Source of the DNA: Struthidea cinerea
Taxonomy: Eukaryota; Chordata; Aves; Passeriformes; Corcoracidae
Assembly: GCA_013397865.1 (NCBI GenBank)
Contig: VZTI01001722.1
Span: 656,679-720,678 of the forward strand
Direction of reading: 5' to 3'
Length of the DNA stretch: 64,000 bases
A model generated the notes under the pieces. The model had not been told where the DNA came from, ran no database searches, and saw nothing but the letters and a program-made list of their open reading frames with translations. The translations under genes were made by a program, and so were the position numbers. Below, piece by piece: positions 50,215 to 62,066 of the stretch; within the stretch, counting starts at the first letter, position 1, and the number at the start of each line of letters is the position of its first letter.

Positions 50215-50271
50215 CCTTCCTTCCACATCCTCCATCATCCTCCTGTCTCCATGCATCCCTAATGCTATAAA
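50215..50271 (-). pseudogene. Short duplicated fragment of the MOS coding sequence
   Basis: A 57-bp segment matches MOS 52974-53036 with two 3-bp in-frame deletions and two substitutions. On minus it reads SIRDAWRQEDDGGCGRKVL against MOS YGTRDAWRQEEDDEGGCGRKAL (positions 156-177). No kinase motif flanks it, so it is a fragment and not a second gene. Confidence 0.7.
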
Positions 50272-52279
50272 CCAAGGATTCTGAACTGTTAGGCTTGAGA
50301 TATTTCTTGATTAGTATTAACTTAGAGCTCATCAGAAATCAAAAATCAAAACAAAACAAACCTTAAAAGTTAATAAAAAAATAGAGACCATCATTATGGC
50401 AGCAGAGTATGGTGTGCCTACATCTTGAGTGCTGTGCAGAGTTCTCTCACACTATCAAAAGAGAGCCCCATAAAACTGACAGAAACATCTGCAGAGCTGA
50501 TTATACTTCAAGAGCAGATCTGGGCCATTCAGTGTCCTTCTGTCAAGTACAACAGAGAATTTGAAGGGTGCTTGATTTTTCACAGAGACTCAAGTAGCAC
50601 TTGTTGATGCTAAAGTATCATTAAGCAAAAAACCACAGGTTTCTAGCAGTATAAGCAACAAGCTTCCTAGACTGGCAAAATAAATACAACACATAAGCAT
50701 TTAGGAATTAGTAACAAAAATTAATTCCATTTTTTATTCTTTTGAAAACCGCAGAAACATTTTTATTTAAGGCTTGAAGTTAAGGTGAGGCATGTCAATG
50801 GCTTTATCTAAAATTTTATCTTACATGCCCTCAGATAATCATTTCAAAAGGTAACTGACTTATTATGATAACATCTATAAAACAACTTCTTTATTAAATA
50901 AGTCATGCAACACACACACAAAAAAAATTCTGGTTCTATAGCATAATTATTTTGACAGAGAAACACGGGAAATATTTTCCAGAATTTACTTTAGGTTTTT
51001 TTATTCCAGCCAGCATTTTATATTTCCACTTAAGGCAGACAGAAGACCAAGAAATAGTTAAGCTTAGATATCCCTTATAAACCATTAATTTCAATTACCA
51101 ACCCAAATACCATAAAGACCTACAGAATCATCTCAAATTCACATAGTTGCTCATTTCCAGGATTTCACGGGGCTAAGAACAGATGTGTGTCAGAAATCAG
51201 GAAACTGGCTCAATTCCTTTGGGATTTTTTTTTTCCAGAATGGAAGCAAGGGGGAGGAAGGGTAAAGAAGAAAAACAATTTGACTGAAACATCACTCTTT
51301 CTCCTGTCTTAAAAATAAGCAGAGGCTTTGAGCAGAGAGGCAATATCAGCTACAGCAGGCAGCTCCAGATAAGGGTTCAGATGTACAATTATCAGTTCTG
51401 ATAAATCAGGGATCAGAGCTTTTTGTCTTCAGCATTGCCTACAGCACTTCCTTTCCCAGACACATTACAACCAGATTAGGAAAGATAGTAGATAAGACAT
51501 AAGCAGTGCAGAGGACCGTTCAATAGTGCATGCTTTGAGCACCAGCAGAGGAACATTATTACTGCTGTAAGCAAACTTCCTTTCCAGTACTTCCAGTATC
51601 TTGTCCAATCCTGACCCGTGCGTTATGAAGCACAAATAATCCTCCCTTTACCATTCTTTCCCCCCCCCTTTTTTAAAACTCTATTCTTCACAAAACCTTC
51701 TTACAATACTTCAGAATTACAATGCTCCAACTAGCAAGCTGCTACTAACACACCTGGTAGCAGGGAAGTCTTATAAAAAGGACAGATTGTTAATGCATCT
51801 TCTTACTCTTAGTAGCCTTAGACTGACAAAAAGGTTCTTTATTTCAAGGAGTATGTGAGTAGTTCACATTTTCCATATCAGAAACAACATACTTACTGAA
51901 ATTAAGTACATCTAGGAACAGGTTAAATAGAACACTGACCCTCTGTATTTATTTTTCTGCATTCATTGCTTGTGATATATACTCATTCCTTGGTAAATGA
52001 AGAGGAAAAGCTCAAATGCACTACCCTAGCTGATGTAAAGAACTACTCATATGTGACATTTTGAAAATACCAAAAGGTATTACATATAAAGAACCATCCA
52101 AAAGCAGACCCTTCATTTGTACTTCACTTACGTACAACCAACAACTTTTCTGCACATCACATTTCCTAGTCAGCAGGGCAGCACACAACACATCAACCAG
52201 AAAAAGTCATGTCTGCCAACATCTTGATCTTTGCCTCTATCCCCCTCCTGGGTAAAACCCCATAGTTTCATTAAATCAC
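50272..52279. other. Intergenic, MOS 3' flank
   Basis: AT-rich unique sequence with no recognised gene or repeat. Confidence 0.55.
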
Positions 52280-52285
52280 TTTATT
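52280..52285 (-). terminator. MOS: Candidate polyadenylation signal AATAAA of MOS
   Basis: On minus, tttaaaaataaagtg lies about 165 nt after the MOS stop. The sequence upstream of it on minus has ttttgttataag, a weak resemblance to a cytoplasmic polyadenylation element. Confidence 0.6.
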
Positions 52286-52449
52286 TTTAAATTTTCTTAT
52301 AACAAAACAGTTGGGGTTCTTTTTTTTTTAAGTATAGAAAACAGCAACAAAGCCTTTAGATCACACAGGGGCTAAATTAGTTATGCTCAGAGGAAGGGTG
52401 GAGGGAAAGAAAAGTCGACAAAAAGAAAGATGAAGAGTCCTGAGTTTTC

Positions 52450-53499
52450 CTAGAGGCTCTGCTTGAGGGCCCTGAGGCTGGGAAGCAGCTGGTCTGCACT
52501 CAGGCGCTCCTCCACATTCGCCTTCCAGCAGCAGCTAATGATGCTCTGGAGCGTCTGGCCCGCTGGGGACTCGTGGAACACCTCGGCAGCCAGCGAAGGG
52601 CGCAAGTTGTAGGCGACCACGGCATAGAGCACGTGCTGCCGCTCTCCCAGGTACGGCTGCTCCCGCATGACAATCTGCCAGAGGGTGATGGCAAACGAGT
52701 AGATGTCTGCTTTGGCAGTGACCCTCTCCCCCTTGAGGAGCTCAGGGGCACGGTGGGTGTATGTGCCCCCTTGCTGGCAAACATGGGGGCTCTGTGACAA
52801 GCCCTTCTCCAGTTTCTGGGAGCACCCAAAGTCTCCAATCTTGCACACTCCCTGCTCAGTGATGAAAACATTTGCAGGCTTCAGGTCCAAGTGCACAATG
52901 TCCTGTGAGTGTAGGAAGGCTAAGCCTGTCATGATGTCACAAGAATAGCACACAGTCTCTTCCATGCTCAGGGCCTTCCTTCCACATCCTCCTTCATCAT
53001 CCTCCTCCTGTCTCCATGCATCCCTAGTGCCATAAATTACATGGTGCAGGGTGATGTTACCCACGTACTCCATGATGATGGTGCCCAGGCTGTTCTCGCT
53101 GGCCGGGGCACACGTGCTGGCAGCCACCACACGTACCACATTATCGTGCTGGAGCTGGGCCACATTCAGCTCTGCCCAGAAGCTCTGCCGTGATGCCAGC
53201 CGGTTCTTGCTGCTCTTCTTCACCTGCTTCACTGCCACAGTTGCACCATGGTAGGTGGCTTTGTAGACAGAGCCAAAGCCCCCAGATCCTAAGGGCTGCA
53301 GGAGGCAGAGCTGCTCCCAGTCAATGGAGCACCAGGACAGGCGTGGAGGCAAGCGATGAGTCCTGGCTGAAGGAGCTCCCCCCAAAAAGCTTTTGCTGTC
53401 TTTGCCAGGGATAACTAAAGGGCTACTGCAGGGGCGTAAATCCGCAGAGGGGGAATACTCAAAAGAAAGAAAACAATTAAGAGGAATAGGTGATGGCAT
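52450..53499 (-). CDS. MOS: MOS serine/threonine kinase, single exon, 349 aa
   Basis: Germ-cell MAPKKK that phosphorylates MEK and sustains metaphase II arrest (cytostatic factor). One uninterrupted exon, as in all known MOS genes. Visible kinase features: glycine loop LGSGGFGSV (70-78), VAVK with Lys91, helix C Glu110, hinge region MEYV (143-146), catalytic loop HLDLKPAN (203-210, Asp205), DFG (223-225), APE (251-253) and a subdomain XI Arg near 332. The start MPSPIPLNCF fits bird c-mos. An acidic and glycine-rich stretch QEEDDEGGCGRK sits between the hinge and the catalytic loop. No break or missing catalytic residue. Normally expressed in oocytes and testis. Confidence 0.98.
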   Translation of the reverse strand: MPSPIPLNCFLSFEYSPSADLRPCSSPLVIPGKDSKSFLGGAPSARTHRLPPRLSWCSIDWEQLCLLQPLGSGGFGSVYKATYHGATVAVKQVKKSSKNRLASRQSFWAELNVAQLQHDNVVRVVAASTCAPASENSLGTIIMEYVGNITLHHVIYGTRDAWRQEEDDEGGCGRKALSMEETVCYSCDIMTGLAFLHSQDIVHLDLKPANVFITEQGVCKIGDFGCSQKLEKGLSQSPHVCQQGGTYTHRAPELLKGERVTAKADIYSFAITLWQIVMREQPYLGERQHVLYAVVAYNLRPSLAAEVFHESPAGQTLQSIISCCWKANVEERLSADQLLPSLRALKQSL

Positions 53500-56400
53500 A
53501 ATATGAAGGAAGCAACAACAGGCAGTTACTAAGACAGAAGACTGGAAAGCTTCCCTGATGGAAAGGACTCCAAACTGCCTTCCAAAGCCTTTTATCCTCC
53601 CTTCACAATTCTCCCTCCCTCCCCCAAATGAACTGCATCTGTCACAACTGTCAGAACCAAATCAGGTTCACCTGGAAACATTCTTCTCCAGCCCTGAAGC
53701 AAATCTCTAGAAAGTCAAGGCAAACAGATTTAAAGCTAAAAAATTATTAACTCATAAGTATTTCACATCATTTCTAATCTCAAAAGAAATATGTTCTGCC
53801 CATTGAATGCCTCTAGCAAAATGCCCCAGGAGTAAATAAAGCAGTGACTGGTGAATGCATTTCACCATGGCTCCAGGCAGGAATGATCAGCATCAGGTGC
53901 ATTAAGCAGCTCTAAGTCTTTGTCAGTGGAAGCAGCTGAAGTGGTGAGTGCTGACCTTTGATGATGCTATGGCAGGCCTAAATATAAAAGTGTGTTTGTA
54001 GGAACCTACCACTTAAACATGACTGGGACAAGGGGACTGGTTTGGGTGCTCAGCTTTGCCCATGCAGGACCGCAACCTTAATAGCAGCATAAAGACAAAT
54101 GATTGTTCTCTATCATCCTTTGGAGACAGTAAGTAGAATTGCACATAAGTATTTGGTCATCTTCCCATCACACTCCACGCAGTTACTACAGGTGTGTATT
54201 TTATTTCTGGATCCTTCTTAGAAAAATTATTGCTGAATTTACAGAGCTGTTCTGGCAGAAATCAAACAAAGAGAATTTTGTTTTCGTGGTCCCAGTGTTT
54301 TTTCAAAGGGCTTTTTTGAGTTTTGACCCTTTCACATATTTGTGGTGCTCATGCCAGCTGCTTTAGTGTTTGGTACCTGCTGTACTGCCCAGATAGCAGA
54401 GCACCCTTATGGGACCTACACAGTTAAGGACTTTTGAATATTCCAGTATCTTTCTGTAAATGTTGACAAATATCTTGGAAAGCTTGGTCCCTGTTTCCCA
54501 CCTCCTCACCCTTCAGAACCTTCCTCTGCATGTCAGATTTTTCAGTACAGATTCTGCTATGGGACTTCAGACTGATGGTGCCTCTTTCTGCAGAGTTTAC
54601 CTCTGGGCACCGGCTCTGCAGACAGTTCCTGCAGCATTTTCCCAGTGTTTTCTTTTCATTTTTTGGGTTTTTTTAATTCTCTGGATGAGTAAAATGCAGC
54701 ACAGGCCGCTGAGGGGGGGTTTCCAGGGTACCCAGACCCTGTGCAAGCAGAACTGGAGTGTTCTCCGCCTTGAGATGGGTTCAACTGTTCACCTTAACAC
54801 ACAAACCTGATGTCCCAAAGTCATCTTCTGACCCTCCTTGAACTCTAGATCAGCTTGACCAGAGGGTCTCAAAGACATCACTCTGTAGTGAATCAGTGAT
54901 GGAGATCTTCCCCAGAACTGAGATTTATCAGGAGAAATTTGCCACAGCAATTCACAGGGAAGCAAACTTGGACCACAGATGAACGAGAATGCAGAATTTG
55001 GGTTCTCACCTGGCAGTGTGAAACAGGCTGGGGAAGATCTCGATAAACAGGTGCTAACAGGAGTTGTTAACAAGTGAGGGCGCAAAGGCTAAGGGATGCC
55101 AGGAGACCTCGCAGTGGCCGTGGGTGGGACAGTTCCTGCAGATGGGACTGCCTGACAACACAAGGCTGCTCTTTCCTGGCCCCCCCCCCCGAAGTGACTC
55201 TGGCAGTGCAAGAAGCCCCTGGACCCGGCAGGTGCTGCCACGCCCTGTGAGCTCTCCGTCGTACAGCACCAGCCAGCCGAGGAATATCCTATTGCTACCC
55301 CTGCTTCGGCTCGCCATCAGTTACGCAGGGATGTTCTGGGGGTGGGGGGAGGACCAGAGGATCTTTAGTGTAGTTTTAAATACGCAGTGAAATAAGCCAT
55401 GGAGACAACAGGTATTTACTTTCCTTTCTTGAGCAGCACTACGATTTTATGCTTCTATGTAGAAGTCTTAATTTCCAATCTTTGCTGAGAATGTCTTCTA
55501 GGCAAGTGAGCTGTGATGGAAATGAAAAGCTGCAGAAGGCGGATGAAGCTACATGGGAGAGCAAAAAGATCTTTATGCCTGTTTCCTCAGAGCTCTTTAG
55601 GGCTCCAGTTCTTCAGTGGGCTTCTGTGCTATACAGCATATAAAAGCATCAGAAAGACATTTCTGCTCTGAATTCTCCAAGCCTATTTTCACCAGGTTAG
55701 GGTGGCAGTGAAGTTCCAAGGGAAAGCTGGGTGTGGAGAGGCATAGGTGGAAGGATGTGTGGATGAAGAGACTGAGAGCAGACCTGTTCAGCTGACAACT
55801 ATAGCAGCGTATCTGATGTTTGTGAATGCTATAAACAGCACCAAAATCTATGCTCATGAAACAGACAGTTAGGATTACAGCTGCTTCCAAATTTCTTTGA
55901 TTGAAATTGCATTCAAAAGGATCTATCATACCTTCCACATTATTATTTCCAAAGTCCATGTCCACTTCTGTCAGTTGTCCTTTTGTTACCTTTTCAGGTA
56001 ATTTTCTTGTTGCCCTTTTCCATCAGAAACCTTTCTGTTTTGCCCTGCCATGGTAGACATTGTTGTACTGTTCTTGGGGAATACACTGAGATTTCTGAAC
56101 AGGAAGAGGGGCATTCTTTGGGATCCAAAGTGCCTCAATGTAACTTACTGTTCTGCCTCAAGCTTACTGCTGAGGACCAAAGCAAGAGAACCTTTAGAGT
56201 CTTTCAAAGTGAACGATTAAATCAGATTTAAACTCAAGCAGGCTTTTATTCTTAATAAATATTATTTTCCTGTAATCCACTGGTGATTTGGCCCAGTGAC
56301 TTCCCAGCAGCCACAATCGCTGTAGGACATCCTTGCTAAGTTTCACAGCCCTGTTTAGCTCTGGCATTACCGCAGGCTGGCGTAGGTCCCTGGTGAGGCT

Positions 56401-59400
56401 GGGGAGCCACCTGCAGAGGGGAGCAGGGCTGCTGAGGACAAGCTGCCCCTTCCCTCCTGGCCACCCTTCCCCAGGGCAGCCCTCGGCAGCCTCCGACCAC
56501 AATGTTCCCATTGCACTGCCTTTTCCATGAGGGAAAAGGAAGCTGTAGGAGCCAGAATTCATCAGCACAGAATGCAATAGGAACTTGTGAAAGTAAGAGG
56601 AGGGAAGCAGTCTGTGTCCCGTGGGCTGCAATATGTCACAGCTACAATAAACTACAGCAGCAATGGGTTTATTCCAAGCCTGTGTGTTGCATTTCTGCAA
56701 GTAAAACATACCCGTGCATCCCATGCTGCATCAGCTGCCCAACATAACCTGTGCTTCTGGATGAGAAGGAATACAGAATCTCGCTCGCTTCCCCCATTCA
56801 TATTTCACTTGCGTATCAGGAATATAGAAACTCTTTGTTTGCCACTGTTGTTAGTTACTACTGCTGTTTGTTTGGTCACTGGACAGGAGAAGTCAGCCCC
56901 ACTACCAAGGGCCTTAAAGGGCTGGTATGGATCTAACCCAGCACAACACAGGACACATATCAAACACCAGCTTTGTTTTCGTCAAGGTGCATCATTCTTG
57001 TGGCTAATAGCCAGTTTTGTCTAAAACAGGAAAAGGACAGGGCTGGGGATTGGGAACTGACTTCAGGGAGTTTAGGAGTGTATAGTTATATACTTCCCCT
57101 CAATTTGTACTTTATTTCTTTGTACATTTGGTGGCTGTGCCGTGTAACAATCCCTTGAAGGCTTGGCTGTCCAGAGGCTTCTAAGAACTGCCTTACAATA
57201 CAGAGGTAGCATTGTGTTTCTACTAGGTTACTTTGTAACTTTGCTAAAGGAGCCAAATGTAGCTCTTCAGTGCTTAAATTACAGTCCTACTCAAAGCAAG
57301 ACAGTTCCTTAGCCTGTGGCTTAGTGACTTCTGAGAGGTTTTCTTCTCTCTTTGAAATCAAAAGTTTTCTTTTTTCTCCTTTTTCTGTTAGTCCCTCTAA
57401 TCTCAGTTTAGGATTTGATGATGAACCTACATTCTCCTCATGCACAGCGTTTCATAGTCCAAGTGTTGCTTCCAGTCACACCTCATGGACCTCAAATATT
57501 CAGAGTTGCCTGAAAGGAATTCCGATATGATCAATTGCACAGTGACAGCATTGTCTGGAGCCAGTCCCTACAGAGGCTTGCTCTGAAGATAGGCCACTGA
57601 TCAAGCACTTTTTTTTTTTTCTTTTTTTTCTTTTTTTTTTTAACTACAAGCACAAGCCAGCAAAGAATCCAGTTCATGTTTCAGAGTTTGGCTGTTTTGG
57701 TGAGAAAAATGACACCTCAGAACCGCAAATACAAGCAAGTTTTCATTAAAGCAGTGAAAGGTAAACCCAAATGCAAGGAAAAAAATACATCTGCAAGAAC
57801 TGTGATGCTGTTTTACTGCTGAGACATAATAATAATAAACATTTTAAAAGGTTAAACCCTAGTTTATAAATAATAAGATCAAGTTTCAAACACACATTGC
57901 CAAACAGCTGTTTGATGCTTTTTTCTCTTCACAGTGAGGTTACTCCATGTGTTCAAGAGTATGAAGCAAAGGCTCTCCTTACCTGAGCACGCTGAGGTTT
58001 TAACTGAAGGCACTGGAAAGGCAGGAGAGGTTTCACAGATAATTTACAGAGGTCTCAGTGACCAAGGTGGACCAGGGATAACAATCTGAGACCTGCTGCT
58101 GTAGATTAATACCACAGTTTCAAAAGAGTGCCTTGTGACAAGCTAGAGGAATCCAAACTTAGGGATGAAGACAATGAAATGTAAAATACAGGCTCTCACC
58201 CACAGCAGTATTTTCTGGCCATGCAAAGGTATCCCGGCAGGTGGAGTGCTGTCACATGGCAGGTACCTTATGCAGTATTTTCAGCCAAATTGTCCAAGAC
58301 TGGTTTTGCAGTCTTGCCCCTGGAGCAAAGCTGACTTTGCTGGGTCATGGGGAGATACCAAATATAGTGGTGGAATTTAAGACTTGTAGCTTAAGGACTA
58401 GAAAACAGTTTCAATGCTTAATGAGCAAAATTAATCATGTACAGCAAAGAACACAGGGGGGTAATGTTAGTGCTAAGTCTAGTGCTGGGGGCTGCTGCTT
58501 TGCCAGGTACATGGATTTAATGCTGATGCCTAGACTGGTGCATAAAGGGATGAGTCTCTCCCAGCAGCTTGCACAATCCCATTAACACAGATCATGCCCA
58601 GCTCTGTGGTGTATATTAAATACCCTGCCATAGCAAATGTGGTGCCTTCCTGCAAACACCACCTCTTTGGAGAGTTACAGAGGGGAAGAGGCAAGAGAAT
58701 CAGCTGAACTTGGTGGCTCTGAAATGATAGCCTGGGTACTCTGGTGGGGCACTGCAAATTCTCGGGGGTTGCCTTAAGTTAAAGGGTTTTAAGCCTGACA
58801 TTAAAATGGGTAATACAAGTACATTGTTGCAAGGCTTTCAGTGAGTAAGCAGAAGCTTCTTGTAAAAATACTGCTGAATTCAACCTAAGCTGAACAGAGC
58901 ATATAAACCATGGGGCAACCCTGTAATACTTTATTGGTGTAAGGAGCCAAACATTGACAAAATAAAAGGAGACAATTTTCACGTGAGGGTAGACTTCAGA
59001 AAGTTTGGGAGTTTAGTCTATGTTTATTTGTTGTGAATGTTTGATATTTGATAGTCTTATGTTACAGCTCAGATGTTGCTCACTTATGGCATGCCCCTAA
59101 ACCATACAAAGCCTGCATTTTATTTTTATTTTCAGTATAAGCACTTGTGAGGGAACTTTAAGGATTTACCCATGACCATGTGTGTAACAATTTACCACAA
59201 AAGCCAGTAAGCCAGAGTTGAGCCTAATTTCAGAGGCACAGCCTACAGAACTTTTCTGCTGAAATTGTATCTAGGAGTACACAAGGCCAGCTGACAAACA
59301 CCTTCCTCGCTGGAGTCTGTGCACCCTTTAGATAAACTGCTGTCTCTCATAGATTAATCAAGTAATTGGAAGAAGCTCTTCCAGCTTGCCTGCGAAACCA

Positions 59401-62066
59401 CATGCTGTGTTAACTAGGGGATACCTTAACAAACAATATGATTCACTTTGCACTTGTAAAACACAAACACTTAAGACTTAAACATTTTTGGAAGAAACTA
59501 AAATGAAAAAATCCCCAAACTAATTTATCAACTTTTCCAGCTTAGATTACTTTCCCATGCATACATACATACATACATACATGTGCACACATACATTCAC
59601 CAGAGTTTAAGCAATATACTGATTTTTAGAAACTGTGACTATTCAGGTTCTCTGCACTACTTAACACACATCAAGCAGAGAACTGACTTATATGAAAATG
59701 ACACTAAACCATTCTTCTTTGTACGTGGCAGTTCAGCCAACAGTGAGAATCAGCCCCACTTGATTGATCAAGGGATCAATTCAAATGATTTCCAGCTCAG
59801 CCACAGCAGGCATTACCATACGCCTCTTTTCAGAGTGCTCAGCTGACAGCTGATGTCTCTTCAGTCTCCTCTGAGGCAAACTAGCTTTGTAGCTGGTGAT
59901 CTTGTGATACAAATATCCCCAAATGAGACAAAGCTGAGTGATGACAATGACAATGAAGAACAGAATTGTTCATTATATTTTTTACAAATACTTATTTCTC
60001 TGAAAATGTTCGTTTCTTGAGGACATGCAGACTATTACAATAAATAAATAAATTAATAAAATTATAGAAAAATAAAAATACCAGGCAAGCTGTTACACCT
60101 TTATTAGGAGTAGAGAAGGTTCATACTGAATTACCTGGGATATAGCACATGAGCAGAACTCGAAACTTCACACTACTGCTGCGGTCTGTCATTTTCAACA
60201 CCATTATCTCCAGCGTTGTTCAAAACAGAAATACAGTGTTGCTGTTTATTTGCTAAAGGCCCCAGCTCACACTGATAAGCACCAGTTAATCTTCCAATAT
60301 ACTTCTCAAACTATTAAGTACAGACTAAATTTTGTAGCAGAGTTTATCTTGCTGTCCCAGTTGCTGCCTGTTCGTAATCGCCAATCCTTGCTGTGCCAAC
60401 TACAGCAGCTGCCACCTTGGAAAACTTAATTTCTATCTGATTTAATACAATGTTTTGATTTGCAAAGCAGGGAAGCCAACAGCACGTAGCTGCTCAGTTC
60501 TTGCTCATCCAGCAGTAGCTCTGCAGTTCTGGATTTCTCTTTCAAAAAACATTTTTCATCCTAGGGCATGCTTGTATGTGGAAAGGAAAAGAAGGTGTAA
60601 AGAGCGAAGAAGAATGAAGGGGAAAACCAGAACAGCCTTCCTCTTCCACTCCTGGAGGACAGTGAGACCAGGTATAGGGGATACTACAGAACCATTTTCT
60701 GTACTTCCTTATGCAAGTTCTGGAAAGAGGAGGTTACAGGAGAGAGAGAAAGGAAGATGCCGTGGCTCTGAATTTAACAAGGAAACTCTGGAGGGAATGC
60801 ACCAAGAGATCTCTGGATAAAACACATATGTCCTCTGTGCAATCACGTTCCAATTATTGCAGAGGCTGATGGAATTTTTAGAGGGTATCTGCTTGGAAGG
60901 AGGACATGTTAAATCAGTAACGGTGGGTGAGACCAGCTAGGACAGCAACACAATGAAAGGGTGGGTTTTTTTCTCAAGGGGGTGTGTGTGGGGTATGTGT
61001 TTGTGGGTGGCTATAAATTGTTTTGCAGGGTATTTCATATTGTAGAGCATCTGTTGAGCTTTTGACTCTCAATATAACAACGCCAACCCTCTCAAACAAG
61101 TTAGAAACCTGTGGCACAGAAGCGGTAAGTCAGCTCAGAGGAAAGAGGTACGGATCACAAGAAAGGAAAGATGTCTGCATGCGGAGAAGACGAAAGCCAA
61201 CAACTCTCTCTAACAATCATTTCTCTCCAACTGGGTTACAGCAAGGAACCTAAAAAGCCAAGACTTGGAAAAGAGAGGAACTCAAAAGCAGGGAAACACA
61301 GACAGTGCTAAAGATGTTAACAAAATATGTTCCAAAAAGCAATGAAATGTGAAATACTAGTCTTTTACTTTCCTGGCAAACAGTCTATGCTAGGGAACAA
61401 CTGCATGGAATGAGCAGAGAGGTAACTTTCTGCAGTCGTGTGCAGGCTGCTCGTCTGGCTGCTCGGCAACTCTTCCCCAAGCATTAAGAGTCTGGCTTCT
61501 TCAGAAGTCAGTGCCACAGGCACACAGACATCTGCGGGATCAAAGCAACTGAGTTTCTCCTGGAAATACTGGAGAGACAACCCACATCCTGTGTGTAGCA
61601 CATGCCATGCCCTTAAAGTTTGTCCTGCAAACTATAACCATCGATGTATGAGACTTGCATTAATCTGAAATGATGGAGAATCACTCACCTATGTCTCCCA
61701 AAGGAATGGTCCCACTATGGATACCCCATACTCACCTTCCAGTGACTCACAGCATTTCAAAGTGCAATTTGATGGCAAACTCAATTGCTTCCTTCAGTTC
61801 AGATCTGTCTTGTCACAGACATAGTAGCATCATCCCATTTGTTCCTTGGTGAAATCATGAAACGCAGATATTTATGCCTTAAGATTTTCTGAAAAACTGA
61901 CATTTTACCAGTCATAAATTAGAAAGACAGTTATGCCTTTGAAAACTACACCCAGTGAAAATGGATGTACTCTGCAATTAATTATTGCAATCCCAAACAT
62001 GCAGATCAAGATCATCTATTGAAATGCCAGGCATAAGTTATTCATTAACTAAAACCATTCTGTAAT
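53500..62066. other. Intergenic region upstream of MOS
   Basis: No recognisable gene. The longest ORF (minus, 56194-56724, 176 codons) has no family motif. Simple sequence: C run at about 55182-55191, T-rich tract 57611-57642, (CATA)n at 59560-59582. The MOS promoter should lie just right of 53500, but no clear core element was identified. Confidence 0.6.
59560..59582. repeat. (CATA)n microsatellite
   Basis: About six catacata units, flanked by a CA-rich stretch. Confidence 0.95.

Noticed and set aside
56194..56724. 176-codon ORF on minus, the longest unexplained one
   Set aside because: No recognisable domain, mixed composition, and a potential AATAAA (56250-56245) lies before its stop codon. 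Likely chance.
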